Assembly (NCBI GenBank): GCA_049999765.1
Contig: JBNGIQ010007722.1
Coordinates: forward strand, 1 to 23,764
Direction of reading: 5' to 3'
DNA length: 23,764 nt
From: Phaeoceros laevis
Taxonomy: Eukaryota > Anthocerotophyta > Anthocerotopsida > Notothyladales
The notes beneath the pieces were generated by a model, which ran no database searches, had not been told where the DNA came from, and was given only the letters and a program-made list of their open reading frames with translations. How positions within the stretch are numbered: position 1 is the first letter of the stretch; each line of letters starts with the position of its first letter. Shown one piece after another: positions 1-10,525 of the stretch. A program made the position numbers and the translations under genes.

Positions 1-73
1 ATCAACCCTGACCACTTGAGATGATACATGGTCAATGCATACATCATGGATATCAACCCTGACCACTTGAGAT
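1..73. repeat. Short direct repeat, two copies
   Basis: A 22-bp unit beginning atcaaccctgacc is present identically at 1-22 and 52-73, an offset of 51 bp. It may be the edge of a longer tandem array that starts outside the window. No function can be assigned. Confidence 0.8.
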
Positions 74-482
74 ATTGACGTACTTATGCACGCATGTACA
101 TCAAGATAGAGTGATAAAATATGGCTGGTGTGAGTGAAAACACTATTCTTATCTTCAACTTGTTCAATTAAGTGGCTGCTGTCTTTTCAAATGCAAATGT
201 CGCATTTCACAAGGACATCAATTTTTTTCCCAAAACCATGTGGACTTTGCGAAATGAGTGCAAGATTTTGGGATTTGGAGCCGCTTGCTTGTAGTTGCAA
301 TCGGGAAGCCCATTGGACACTATTGAGGCCGAAAGAGATGGAAACATGGTCAAGTGAGTGTGATTTCGAGCCAAAAGGTGCGTAAACCTGTCCAGGTGAG
401 TGAATTTTCCCAAAAGCAACTAGTGGTGCAAATTGTATTCCATAGGGGCAGGCAGTATCTCACTTTCTAGGTCCAGGCTTAG
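74..482. other. Region downstream of UTP21, no gene seen
   Basis: This stretch follows the UTP21 stop codon on the minus strand and should include its 3' untranslated region. The open frames here have no recognisable family features. A loosely repeated GTGAGTG motif with neighbouring TTTCGAGCC/CCAAAA words occurs several times between about 120 and 410. I see no clear AATAAA signal on the minus strand close to the stop. Confidence 0.5.
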
Positions 483-3400
483 TCACTCCTGCACTTGACT
501 CACAAAACCTATGACACACCTGACCTGCTGAAAAAGCCCATCAAGCTTGGTCCAAACCGACATTTGCAATGCAGCTAGTGTTCGGGCTTTGTCTTGCAAA
601 TAGCTGTCTCTATTTACAGTTTCCCCGTGAATCTGCATGTCCACAACATGGTGCTTATCATTGGCTAATGTACACACCAATTATTCATGCTTGCAGTCCC
701 ATTCAGCAAAATCAGGCAGATACCTTGAGGAAAAGCTGGATCCAGGCCTGCAGCAATTCAAAGTTGTTGTTCGTAGCCAACTCATTGATGAAGAAGTCCA
801 ACATGGCAGCTAGTTCAGAAGACTGGTTGCCACACTTCTCCTCGACAAATGGATCTATGCTAGTCAGCATTCTGAGCTCAAAATCAACGGCAGGTTGTTC
901 CAGGGTTCTCATGTATGCAAAGAGTCCACCATCTGCATGTGAGCGACAGTAAAGTTTCTGAAACAAAAAAAACTGATGTGCGACATTTAAAAAACGTACA
1001 ATTCTCTTGCTTGGCACTCTCCAGAAGTATCTGCTTAAACCCAGTTTCATTGTGAGCTCTCTTTTGTCTGCAAGAGCTGCGAGACCTTGGTAGGTCAGTC
1101 TCTTCAGGTTTCCTCCCTCCAAGCTGTGAAGGATCTATGCTTTTTCCAGATGCAAGCTGCTGAACACCTGAAACTGACGGCAAAAAGAAAGGAGCCCTTT
1201 CTTCTTTCTTTGGTGGAGCCAATGGTTTGTTTCGGTTCTACACAACATGAAGCCACGAATGTCACATCCATATACCAGGCGAGAACAAAGCATCGCCAAT
1301 TAGCTCAAAGGGCAAGTGCTCTGTGAGTACAAGCACACACAAGGCACCTATCAAGTAACAATCCAGCCACATATCCTTAAGCAGGGACGAGAAAGATGAA
1401 GACCTTGATATCCTCGAGGCTGACAAGGCCCAGCCATTGATGTCTTGGCAAAATGGCCATTGTGACGAGCTCTGGTACAATTTGCTTAATGGAAAGGTCT
1501 AGATGCTTTCCATCTGTCTTTGTACCAACGTCCATTGATGACAAACAGCTTGGCGACACAGGGACTATGCTCTCATAATTAGCTTCCTCACTTGGCGAAG
1601 AGATAGTTGGCAGGCAAACGTCAACTACAGTCCTCCCACTACCTTGCTGATTTGGATCAGATGATCCAGCATACATCAGGCGGTTTGCCCTGCATGAACA
1701 CAAAAAGTATACATCATCCCTACGGTGACACACTCTTAACACTGTACATCTTCGTTACTACGAGGTCATCTGACTTCTCAAAAACACACTAGGACCAAGG
1801 CCTGCAACATACCACAAATAGATGCCAGGCTTGTTCACGTGAGCTGTTGCAAGCATGTCCATGCCCGGCGACAGAGAAAGTGAGGTGACCGCTACATCAA
1901 CATGCATTGCATCAAGCTGTTTTGAGCCAACCACATCCCAAGTACGAATTGTCCCATCCATCGCAGAGGATATGAGCCATTTCCCATCCTCACTGAACAA
2001 GAGGTCTGTGATCCGGTCCATGTGGCCAGCAAAGTGCCGAACCAATCTGAGAGCCACCACATCAAACAGCCGGATGACCATGTCATCAGATGCTGCCGCA
2101 ACAAGTCCTGTACACAACCATCACCCATCATATGACAAGTGATCAGACAGGAATACCAACATAAACTGAATGATAACACGGTGACTTGAGAGTTTGATCA
2201 GCAGGCCATTTCAACTTCAATTTGTGCAGTACTTAAAAAAAACATTTCCATGAAGAGAAACATTTTCTATAGGACATAAACATGTACCATTGCCACGGTG
2301 GTGAACCAACTTTGCCAGAGGCGAACCAACATGGAGACAGGATTCCAGAGACTGGCCTCTGAAATCCCAAACCTGCAACGAATTTACACAATTAACTGGA
2401 ATACTGACCGTTCATTGATGCTGATGAGCCTGCATTCAGTTGATATAATTTTCCAAATAGGGAACCCTGAAAGTTGAGGTGTAAGAGATACCTTGATAGA
2501 CGCATCCAAACTACAGCTGATGAGATGCTTGTTAACCGCATCACAAGCTAGCCCGGTCACAGCCCCTGCATGGGCATATGAGCCTGGCTCAGCACCATCT
2601 TGATAGCACCCTCTGCTTAGGCCAGATTGAAGATTAAACCGCTCTATGCATCCAGACGCGGTTCCAAGCACAGCATAATTACCACATGCACTGATGGCAC
2701 AAGCCTGAATCATACACAAATAGTGTGAGGGCACTTCACAAACACATCCAATCAGGCCTTGAAGATTCCCTCCTATGAGAACACCTCACCTTCACAGCAG
2801 TAGGAGGCTGAAAGGAAGGTGTGAGAACGTGTTCACCAATGACAAAATCTTGTAATCGCCATACAAACGCAGCATTACTGTCATCATGACACGTCACCAC
2901 ATTGCACCATTCTCGCTCACATATGGATGCTGCAAGAGGATGGGAAAGCTAAGCCACGATTCATTGTCACAAGCAGACAAAAAGAACTACAGAATTCCTA
3001 TGAAGACATATTGAACTCTACGAAGTAAACGGGATGATCCCCAAATTGCAATCTCACAGACCTGTGCTGCAATGGTGAAAACTAAACATACCAGCAGCAA
3101 ACGCCACAACAGGCGGTAGCTTCAATTCCTCTTCCTATCACCAAATGAAAGGCACTCAATCCAAATGGAACTTTACGGATCCATCTCCAACCATGCACTT
3201 GAAAATCAATCATGTGTACAAAAATCTCAACCTTTAAACTATGTTTCTTAGCACGTCTGGTGACATGGCCTTGTGAAAATTCTCTGCTCTGCTGGTCCTG
3301 CATCATGCAAAAGCAGCTAGGAGCTTCGATAATTAGCAGAAATGCAATGAAGGATTCTTGCGTGAATCCTTGCGAGATACGTGGAAATAGAAATCCCGAG

Positions 3401-5316
3401 GAACCTTCAGCATTTGCACGGAAAAGAAAGACGAACACAAACCTGGATGGTGGAAAATGCACGAAATGATCTGTCCTGACCAGCAGACAGAATCAGCCTT
3501 CCAGTTCCGTAGTAGCTGCATAGAATGTAGAAAGTGCGTAACATTCCTCACAATAGGTGGGCATTCGTGAACAGATTTCTAACAGACTGCTGATATCCAG
3601 ATACAGGCCGTGCTCCCAACATTTACTACACTCGTCAGGCTAGACAAAAGACATAGCGGAGCTTGCCTATCCATACCAAATACACGTTGGAGGTGCACTG
3701 TGTCCATTCCTGAAGCGTAGTAGACGAGCTTCCCCACCAATGGAGTCAAAGATCCACATCTGAGGGAAACATGAGACACAACATCCCTCCAGATCAATCA
3801 GAATAGTCACCACAGATCAATTGACGACCAGTTCATGAACAGAGTATCAACCTTTACTGCATTGTCCTTCCCAACACTGAGAAGCACAGGCTCGTCAGCA
3901 AGGTAGTGAAGACCCATAATTTCACTATCATGGGCATCTTGAATGACTGAATGCAACGTCCGCTTATCCAGATTCCAAATGCTTATGCCCCCTGATGATC
4001 CTCCTGCTGCCACAAGCGGCTGTCCATCTATATACCACCAGCAAAAAGGATGTGAGAATGTTAAACCTTGCCTGGATTGGCAGATACACATGCAACTGAC
4101 AAGCAAGCTAATAAGTATCTCAAATGGGATGTCAAGTGATTTAGGGCACTACCCGTCCGAAACGAAATTGCAGTGACAGGGCCCTTGGTCGTGTGTGTGA
4201 AGCTGACCACAGTTTCATCATACTTAAGATTATGCAGGTGGAGTCTACCATCTCCAGACCCAATACCGACAACATCCAAAGCTGGAGATGAAACACAGCA
4301 CTGTATAGGTGTCTGCCACCCCTTAAACTCATGAACTAGCTTTCCTGTGGAGATGTTCCAAAGCTGCAACGAGCCTTCCTCACTTCCAATTAACACCTGC
4401 GTTCCGTAGAAACTACATGAAACCAACGCCCTGCAATATCCAGTAAAGCAGTGCGTTGCATGACTTCAGCATAACAATCATGTGACAGCACCCAGTGGCT
4501 GATAACCCTACTACCAACAAAGCTGCGTTCATCTAGTTAAAGAAGAAATGTACGGGCCCAACCTTATTGAGGTAAGTCTCGGGATGAACAATGCAGGTTG
4601 GTGTGAAGTTGGGCCTTAAAGTAAACCCTCCCACAGGTTTGCCTAAGGCTCCCTGGCCCTCCGCCACGGAAGTGAGCCAGAGATACACCTGCCCCGCACT
4701 GTCGACACTCAAAAGATGGTGACCGAACGCTAACAGGAGAAGAATTTTGCTTTCATGGGCGTCCCACTCCTCAGCCTGCAATGGATCACCTCTGCGTACG
4801 TCACACTGGCTACTCGACGTACAACAATCCTCTTAGAAAATGGTCGAAAATCATGTTACCAACTGGGCACGCTTGCAAACTCCAATCTTGCGGCCAGTGG
4901 CAGCATATGTGTAGTCGCGGAAGGATGCCAAGGACCGAATTCGACTATCCAGCTGCGGGCCTGAAAATACATTGACCAGAGTGCGTGCCGGGATTCCAGC
5001 GCGTCAGACCGTCCATATCACCCAGTGAGCACCCGACCAATTCTTTACGGCAGCTAGAACTCATATGAGTGGCGACGTCTCACCAGCGAAGACAAGTTGG
5101 AGCTTGGCACACTGCAAGTGCACGGGAAATAGATTAGAAGACGACAATGGCCGGAACAGGCGAAGGACGGGAAGATGCAGAAGGAAGTACGCTGAAGATT
5201 TGCCAGGCATGTCCGACACTGAGCGTGAGGAATGTCTCCGAGCCACGACGCTGGAGAGACCATGCAAGACCATCGGCGATGAGCCCCAAAGCGCGGAAGG
5301 GCTGGAAGATGGTCAT
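483..5316 (-). CDS. UTP21: UTP21/WDR36-like U3 snoRNP WD40 protein, 18 exons, complete
   Basis: U3 small nucleolar RNP component of the small-subunit processome; in characterised eukaryotes it helps process 18S pre-rRNA in the nucleolus. Joining CDS exons 5316-5191, 5111-5084, 4960-4860, 4775-4563, 4396-4153, 4027-3852, 3759-3677, 3515-3443, 3297-3232, 3134-3092, 2929-2790, 2704-2492, 2372-2288, 2107-1813, 1689-1404, 1237-1000, 932-724 and 632-483 on the minus strand gives 2769 nt, 922 residues plus stop, close to the roughly 910 known in Arabidopsis. Every junction is GT-AG and phases agree throughout; introns are 67-180 bp. Residues about 1-660 are tandem WD40 repeats (blocks such as LQLWNISTGK, ISIWNLDKR, IRLFDVV, IRTWDVV). 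The family hallmark QGHVTRRAKK lies near 358-367. The C-terminal Utp21 domain ends in a stretch containing VWTKLDGLFQQVRC. The start at 5316 (MTIFQPFRALG) was chosen because plant orthologues begin at that point; an in-frame ATG 24 codons upstream is possible. The gene appears functional and is divergent to HSP70. Confidence 0.95.
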
Positions 5317-5647
5317 AGCCGGGGAGCTGCGTGGGTGCCAGATTCGGGTTGGGCGGGAAGCCGAGAGTCGAGCGCCGCGTGGAAGCACCTAGAAGGAACC
5401 CGTACGCGGGTAGGGCGCCGAAAATAGGGCCAGCAGGAGCCGTGCTTCCAGAGTGTTCAGCCGCACTCATTTAAGCAGTTGCGGCCGCTGTTTTACCCTA
5501 TGTTCCATTGTCTGTGCCCTGCCCTCCCTTCGCTGGTGCTGTCATTAGCTTGCGCGCCATTCAGCTGCTGCTCCCTCCCTGTGCTCTGTCCCACACGCGC
5601 CCTAGTCTGTGCTGCAGATCTCTTCACGCCGCTGCCCCTCGTTCTCA
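5317..5647. promoter_or_regulatory. Shared divergent promoter of UTP21 and HSP70
   Basis: The 331 bp between the two presumed start codons must hold both promoters and both 5' leaders. The UTP21 side is GC-rich. The HSP70 leader (about 5480-5647) is pyrimidine-rich, with runs such as ccctccctgtgctctgtccc. I see no canonical TATA box; catttaagc near 5467 is the nearest AT-rich candidate. A near-perfect heat-shock element is annotated separately. Confidence 0.7.
5446..5458 (+). promoter_or_regulatory. Heat-shock element (three-unit, 8 of 9 bases)
   Basis: The sequence ttccagagtgttc matches the trimeric heat-shock factor consensus TTCnnGAAnnTTC except for one base in the middle unit (GAG instead of GAA). 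It lies about 190 bp upstream of the HSP70 start codon, a usual place for such a site in plant HSP genes. Heat-shock factor binding is inferred. Because the interval is shared, UTP21 could also respond. Confidence 0.6.
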
Positions 5648-7703
5648 ATGGCAGGCAAGGGTGAAGGACCTGCCATCGGCATCGACTTAGGCACGACATA
5701 TTCTTGTGTTGGGGTCTGGCATCATGATCGGGTGGAGATCATCGCTAATGATCAGGGGAACCGCACTACGCCGTCTTACGTTGCCTTCACTGATACAGAG
5801 CGTCTTATTGGCGATGCAGCGAAGAACCAAGTGGCTATGAACCCGATCAATACCGTCTTTGGTAAGCAACCTGCGACCCTTGCTGCTGATCTTCTTCAGA
5901 ACTGCAGACCACTCGGGTTGGGCTTTAGATGTTGACCACACTTCCCTTGTTGTTCTGTTACCAGATGCGAAGAGGTTGATCGGTCGTCGTTTTTCCGACC
6001 CTTCCGTGCAGAGTGATATTAAGCTTTGGCCGTTCAAGGTGTCTCCCGGGCCTGGGGACAAGCCCATGATTTCTGTCCAGTACAAGGGCGAGGAGAAGTC
6101 CTTCGCCGCTGAGGAGGTGTCTTCCATGGTACTCACAAAGATGAAGGAAATCGCTGAGGCGTTCCTAGGCACAGTGGTGAAAAATGCGGTAGTCACCGTG
6201 CCCGCCTACTTCAACGACTCTCAACGTCAAGCCACGAAGGATGCTGGTGTTATTTCCGGCCTGAACGTGATGAGGATCATCAATGAGCCAACCGCTGCAG
6301 CCATTGCCTACGGTCTTGACAAGAAGGCGTCAAGTGTTGGTGAGAAGAACGTGTTGATATTCGACTTAGGTGGCGGCACCTTCGACGTTTCTCTGTTAAC
6401 TATTGAGGAGGGGATCTTTGAAGTGAAGGCTACTGCCGGCGACACTCACTTGGGCGGAGAAGACTTTGATAATCGCATGGTGAATCACTTTGTGATGGAG
6501 TTCAAGAGGAAGTACAAGAAAGACATAAGCGGCAACCCCAGGGCGCTGAGGAGATTGAGGACCTCGTGCGAGAGGGCGAAGAGGACTCTCTCATCCACTG
6601 CCCAGACAACTATTGAGATCGATTCTCTGTACGACGGTGTTGACTTCTACTCCACTATCACCCGTGCCAGATTCGAAGAGTTGAACATGGACATGTTCAG
6701 GAAGTGTATGGAGCCAGTGGAGAAATGCTTGAGGGATGCGAAGATGGACAAGAGTTCCATTCATGATGTCGTGTTGGTCGGTGGGTCTACCCGTATCCCC
6801 AAAGTGCAGCAGTTGCTACAAGACTTCTTCAATGGCAAGGAGCTCTGCAAGAGTATTAACCCTGATGAGGCTGTAGCTTACGGTGCGGCTGTCCAAGCTG
6901 CCATTCTTAGTGGGGAAGGCAACGAGAAGGTTCAGGATTTGCTGCTTCTCGATGTGACTCCGCTTTCACTTGGATTGGAGACTGCCGGTGGTGTGATGAC
7001 TGTACTTATCCCCAGGAATACCACTATTCCCACGAAGAAGGAGCAAGTGTTCTCAACGTACTCGGACAATCAGCCTGGTGTGCTGATTCAAGTGTACGAA
7101 GGAGAGAGGTCCAGGACTCGTGACAACAATTTGCTAGGAAAGTTCGAGCTGTCTGGAATTCCACCTGCACCGAGGGGTGTGCCGCAGATCAACGTCTGCT
7201 TCGACATCGATGCTAACGGTATTTTGAACGTGTCTGCGGAGGACAAGACTACTGGTCAGAAGAACAAGATCACTATCACCAATGACAAGGGCAGGTTAAG
7301 TAAGGAGGAGATTGAGAAGATGGTGCAAGATGCGGAAAGGTACAAATCCGAAGATGAAGAGCACAAGAAAAAAATTGACTCGAAGAATTCTTTGGAGAAC
7401 TATGCGTACAACATGAGAAATACCATAAAGGATGATAAGATCGGTGGTAAACTGGATGCATCGGACAAAAAGAAGATCGAGGATGCGGTTGAGCAGACTA
7501 TTCAATGGCTCGACCAAAATCAGCTCGCTGAGGCCGACGAGTTTGATGACAAGATGAAGGAGTTGGAGAGTATCTGCAACCCTATCATTGCCAGGATGTA
7601 CCAAGGTGGTGCAGGAGGGGAGCCTACTGCTGGTGGATTTGGAGGACACGCCGATGAAGGTCACGCTGGCGGTGCTGGCCCAAAGATTGAGGAAGTAGAT
7701 TAG
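5648..7703 (+). CDS. HSP70: Cytosolic HSP70/HSC70 chaperone, two exons, complete
   Basis: ATP-dependent chaperone of the cytosol and nucleus. Exon 1 is 5648-5861 and exon 2 is 5965-7703. The 103-bp GT-AG intron splits the Asp codon after residue 71, the conserved plant HSP70 intron position. The spliced product has 650 residues, the normal family length. Visible motifs are IDLGTTYS (12-19), [12 protein letters not shown] (203-214) and [13 protein letters not shown] (from 341), marking the nucleotide-binding domain. The interdomain linker DLLLLD is at about 396-401, followed by the substrate-binding domain, a Gly-rich tail and terminal EEVD (647-650), the dock for TPR co-chaperones such as HOP and CHIP. 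There is no ER signal, KDEL or transit peptide, so cytosolic. The 614-residue open frame starting at 5859 is an artefact of reading through the intron. Heat induction is likely given the upstream element. Confidence 0.98.
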
Positions 7704-8151
7704 ACATTTCAGTGTGCGCAGACACCTGGTAGCAAATTTTGAGACTGCCGCAGTGGATTGTTTAGTTGTTGCCTGAATATCACATTGGATGCAGGCCTCA
7801 AAGTGCGTCGTATTTAGAATTTTTACTATTCTTGTCCACTGTCCACTGGCATCTAAACGTGAGTGTCTTATGCTAAATCTGATGTGAAACAATTGTAAAG
7901 GTGAATTATTTGCGCCCTTCCTGGAGCTCTGTTGGCGGATATTGAAGTACATACCACCATACTTATCTAGCACCGAATACGAGATTAGACCTGCTAAATG
8001 AGATTCGACCCCCTGCTCTACTCAGCCTCCCTGCTTTGCTGCGGCCGGCCTCAACTCTGCCGCTCCTGGCCTATTTACATAGCTCTTTGCGAACCGACCA
8101 CAGTCACCGCGTGGCCCCGCGCAGCCACGCACAGCACGGGGGCACGGGGTG
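7704..8151. other. HSP70 3' untranslated region and spacer
   Basis: The sequence after the HSP70 stop is moderately AT-rich until about 8000 and then turns sharply GC-rich. The first 200-300 bp probably form the HSP70 3' untranslated region, although no canonical AATAAA is visible. No coding feature is supported. Confidence 0.5.
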
Positions 8152-8195
8152 GGCTATAAAACGGCTTGCCGCGTGGTCGCCGTCGCGGCAAGCCG
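8152..8195 (+). promoter_or_regulatory. TATA-like box followed by a perfect 12-bp hairpin
   Basis: The sequence ctataaaa (about 8153-8160) fits a plant TATA box inside a GC-rich surround. Two bases later cggcttgccgcg (8162-8173) is exactly reverse-complemented by cgcggcaagccg (8184-8195) across a 10-base loop. No open frame of convincing quality follows, so any transcript would be non-coding or a transposon leader. The promoter role is inferred from the motif alone. Confidence 0.3.
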
Positions 8196-8384
8196 GACCA
8201 TGCCCTCCTCTGGCTGAAAGTAACCAAACCACGCCATCCCGGTGGCGCCACGCGATCCCGGGCACTTAGAGCGGATTTCCATGAGCACGGTTCCGGGAAA
8301 AGAACTGGAACGGTAACAGCTACGTTCGGCTGAGCCCTTAAAAAAAAAAGGGAAAGTAACGAGCATGGGTTGTTGCCCGTGTCT

Positions 8385-8652
8385 CGATAGAGTAGTTGGC
8401 TTATGCGGATGGGCCGCGATAGTTATCGACCAGAATAAGCGTGTAAGCACGGATACTCATAAAATATTCATATAAGCTTAAATAAATCTGTTTCTTGCGC
8501 GCTTCTTGCCCGGGAGCTAGTTTCTTGCCCCGGAAATCATCCGTAAATGCCACATATGAGTCCGACATCCGGGCCGGATGCCGGATCCGGCAAACCAAGC
8601 GTCCGAGAAATACCCCAAAGCCGATCCGCATACTGGGCCAACTACTCTATCG
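8385..8652. mobile_element. 268-bp element bounded by inverted repeats (MITE-like)
   Basis: The 16-mer cgatagagtagttggc (8385-8400) is exactly reverse-complemented at 8637-8652. The complementarity continues inward (ttatgcggat at 8401-8410 against atccgcata near 8625-8633) after a short insertion, giving arms of about 26-29 bp. The interior is non-coding. This is the structure of a small non-autonomous DNA transposon or foldback element. I could not identify a convincing flanking target-site duplication, so the class is open. Confidence 0.45.
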
Positions 8653-8921
8653 CGAACTCGATTTCGCGAACTCGCGATCTGGAGAACGTACTTCATGTTG
8701 AAAACTTACGATGAAGTAGCCAATGTGGCCGGTAGATGACGAGCTGTTGGCCATATCTCGGAGCCGGAAGATGTAGACCTCACTAAAAAAAACCCTGGCA
8801 CGCGTTTTCCGGAAGTCCCTCCCTACATGAGGCTTATTTTAGCTGTGACCCCCTACAATTTTTTGTCGCGACGCGGGTTCCGGAATCGGAACGGGGCTCA
8901 TGGGAATCCGCTCTTAGGCGG
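8653..8921. other. Spacer without gene
   Basis: The 11-mer tcgcgaactcg occurs twice just after the inverted-repeat element (8650-8660 and about 8664-8674). No coding, tRNA or other structured feature is evident up to the hairpin at 8922. Confidence 0.4.
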
Positions 8922-8949
8922 AATGATAGGCACACTTTCGCCTATCATT
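8922..8949. repeat. Perfect 10-bp hairpin
   Basis: The sequence aatgataggc (8922-8931) is exactly reverse-complemented by gcctatcatt (8940-8949) across an 8-base loop, and weaker pairing extends outward. There is no following T-tract or gene to make it a terminator. It may be part of a degraded mobile element. Confidence 0.6.
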
Positions 8950-9030
8950 TCGGTAAGTAAGCGCATACCTAGAACACTCCTGCCACTATCGCACGCTCAT
9001 TTTTTCACGCGAGCACTGAGGTTTTCATGA

Positions 9031-9094
9031 GAATCATGAGCAGTGCCAATGATCATGGTTTTCAAGCAATGCGAATCATGAGCAGTGCCAATGA
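9031..9094. repeat. Tandem duplication, 42-bp offset
   Basis: The 22-bp word beginning gaatcatgagcagtgcc occurs at 9031 and again at 9073. It is a simple local duplication without coding content. Confidence 0.75.
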
Positions 9095-9210
9095 CTGTTC
9101 TCAACAATATGTGGAATGGAAGACATGAAATCATCATGATATGGTGACAACAACTCGAACACGAAAAAAAAAGAGGGAGGATCACTGTTGTTAACAAAGC
9201 AAACTTGAAG

Positions 9211-9320
9211 CGCTTGGAGGCTAGGGCCAAACCCCAACGACAGTACAAGAAAAATGTTCCAACTTCCAAGCTTCGTTACGAATGCAAGAAGGCTTGGAGG
9301 GTATGACCAAACCCCAACTG
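9211..9320. repeat. Diverged direct repeat, 80-bp offset
   Basis: A unit of about 30 bp at 9211-9240 recurs at 9291-9320. Both copies contain gcttggagg and, further on, ccaaaccccaac. The intervening sequence is unrelated. Confidence 0.6.
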
Positions 9321-10118
9321 TCGTGCTACTCCATGTCCCGCCACATGCCATCGTGCTACGTACGTCCAAACTCCATGCATAGGCATGCCTGCAAGTACCC
9401 TCTTCAAGATAGCAATGCTCGTGCTAACAATCAAAGCAAAAAAAGTATGTACTACTACAAGGTCTCGTGGCCGTGCTGGCAATCTGATGCCAAGGCCACA
9501 AAGCAATTGCGTGTGAGTCAGCTCATTTCCTCTAGCAATCCACACACTCAAACTCAAGCAGACAATCTAGATGCAAGCGCAGCTCAAGGTGGCCGGCGTA
9601 GCTTAGAAAATCATGAGAGTTCAAACATGTAGAGGTGCTGCTATTCCAGCGCCTGAAAACCAACACCAAGAAAGAAATTGCAAAACTAAGGTGCCTCCTT
9701 GCAGGACCGCCCTTAGTGTATATTCTGGAGAGTTGCTAGAGTGACGTATGGCTAGCATCTAGAAGTTGCGAGCGCAGCTTCCTCCTAGGTCCAAGTCTTC
9801 CCAAGCCTAGATAACTAATAAAAAAATAAAGATGCCCCTGGCTTTATGCTGCACCACATGGTGACTTGCGCATGCACAACTTCCCATGACACAACGCCAC
9901 CCGCGAAAAAATGTTTGCACGGTCCGGGATGCATTAACGAATGTATACCGGGCAGCCCGGGTTGATGCCCGCCATACGACCAACCCCCTTCCTGCGCGGT
10001 GACTGTGGTGACCGAGGGTTAGTCGTGTTGTGAAAAGAGGACCGAAAAAAAATGGGGGCCCGTTCTTTTCGGCCTGCCGCGCGGTCAGCGCCCAAGTCTA
10101 TGTGAATGGGCCAGGATG
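9321..10118. other. Intergenic stretch, no gene seen
   Basis: The open frames here are short and of low quality, with no recognisable motif. Homopolymer A runs occur near 9436, 9823 and 10045. No RNA gene or transposon terminus could be supported. Confidence 0.4.
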
Positions 10119-10525
10119 TCTTTCTGCAAGCTCGAATTTGGAGGTCCGGGAGCTGTGAAGCGGAATTCCATCCTATATCGTGGTCTAGGTTGTGTTATGG
10201 TAGGTGGCCTACCGGCATCTCAAGGTATCGTGGCTTTAACGGTCACTCTTCGGCGTGCTAACTTGAATTTCCGGGATTACAAGGGCTTGAGGCTGTGCAG
10301 CGTTGTCTGCGGATGCTAGCTAGTATAGTGTGAGGATGAATCGATTTGTGCAAGTTTATGGACTGGTCGCTGTGTATGTTCAGAAGCTTAGTGAGCGGAT
10401 TGGAGGGGACTGTGGAGGTGAAGGAGGTTTGTGGGCTAGGCTCCTTGTTTGTGAAGTTTGATAAAATCGGTGGAATCCTTTTTCGTTGATACTCCCCGAG
10501 TTGAAGGTATCTATTCTTGTGCAGG

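Noticed and set aside
884-1222. Read-through of UTP21 exon 16 across the following intron, and an alternative acceptor at about 948
   Set aside because: The alternative acceptor gives an immediate stop or the wrong frame. The acceptor at 933/932 restores FAYMRTLEQPAVDFELRML in frame, as in the family.
5054-5470. 138-codon minus-strand frame starting MSAAEHSG
   Set aside because: It overlaps UTP21 exon 1 in a different frame and has no family similarity. The adjacent frame carries the conserved FRALGLI...AWQIF sequence.
5859-5964. 614-codon HSP70 frame starting at 5859
   Set aside because: It begins inside intron 1. The conserved N-terminus with IDLGTTYS lies in exon 1 from 5648, and splicing gives the full-length protein.
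7296-7973. 225-codon minus-strand frame opposite the HSP70 3' end
   Set aside because: It is antisense to conserved HSP70 coding sequence and has no motif of its own, so it is a shadow frame.
8162-8195. Hairpin as an intrinsic transcription terminator
   Set aside because: No U-tract follows, and the genome is eukaryotic, where such terminators are not used by RNA polymerase II.
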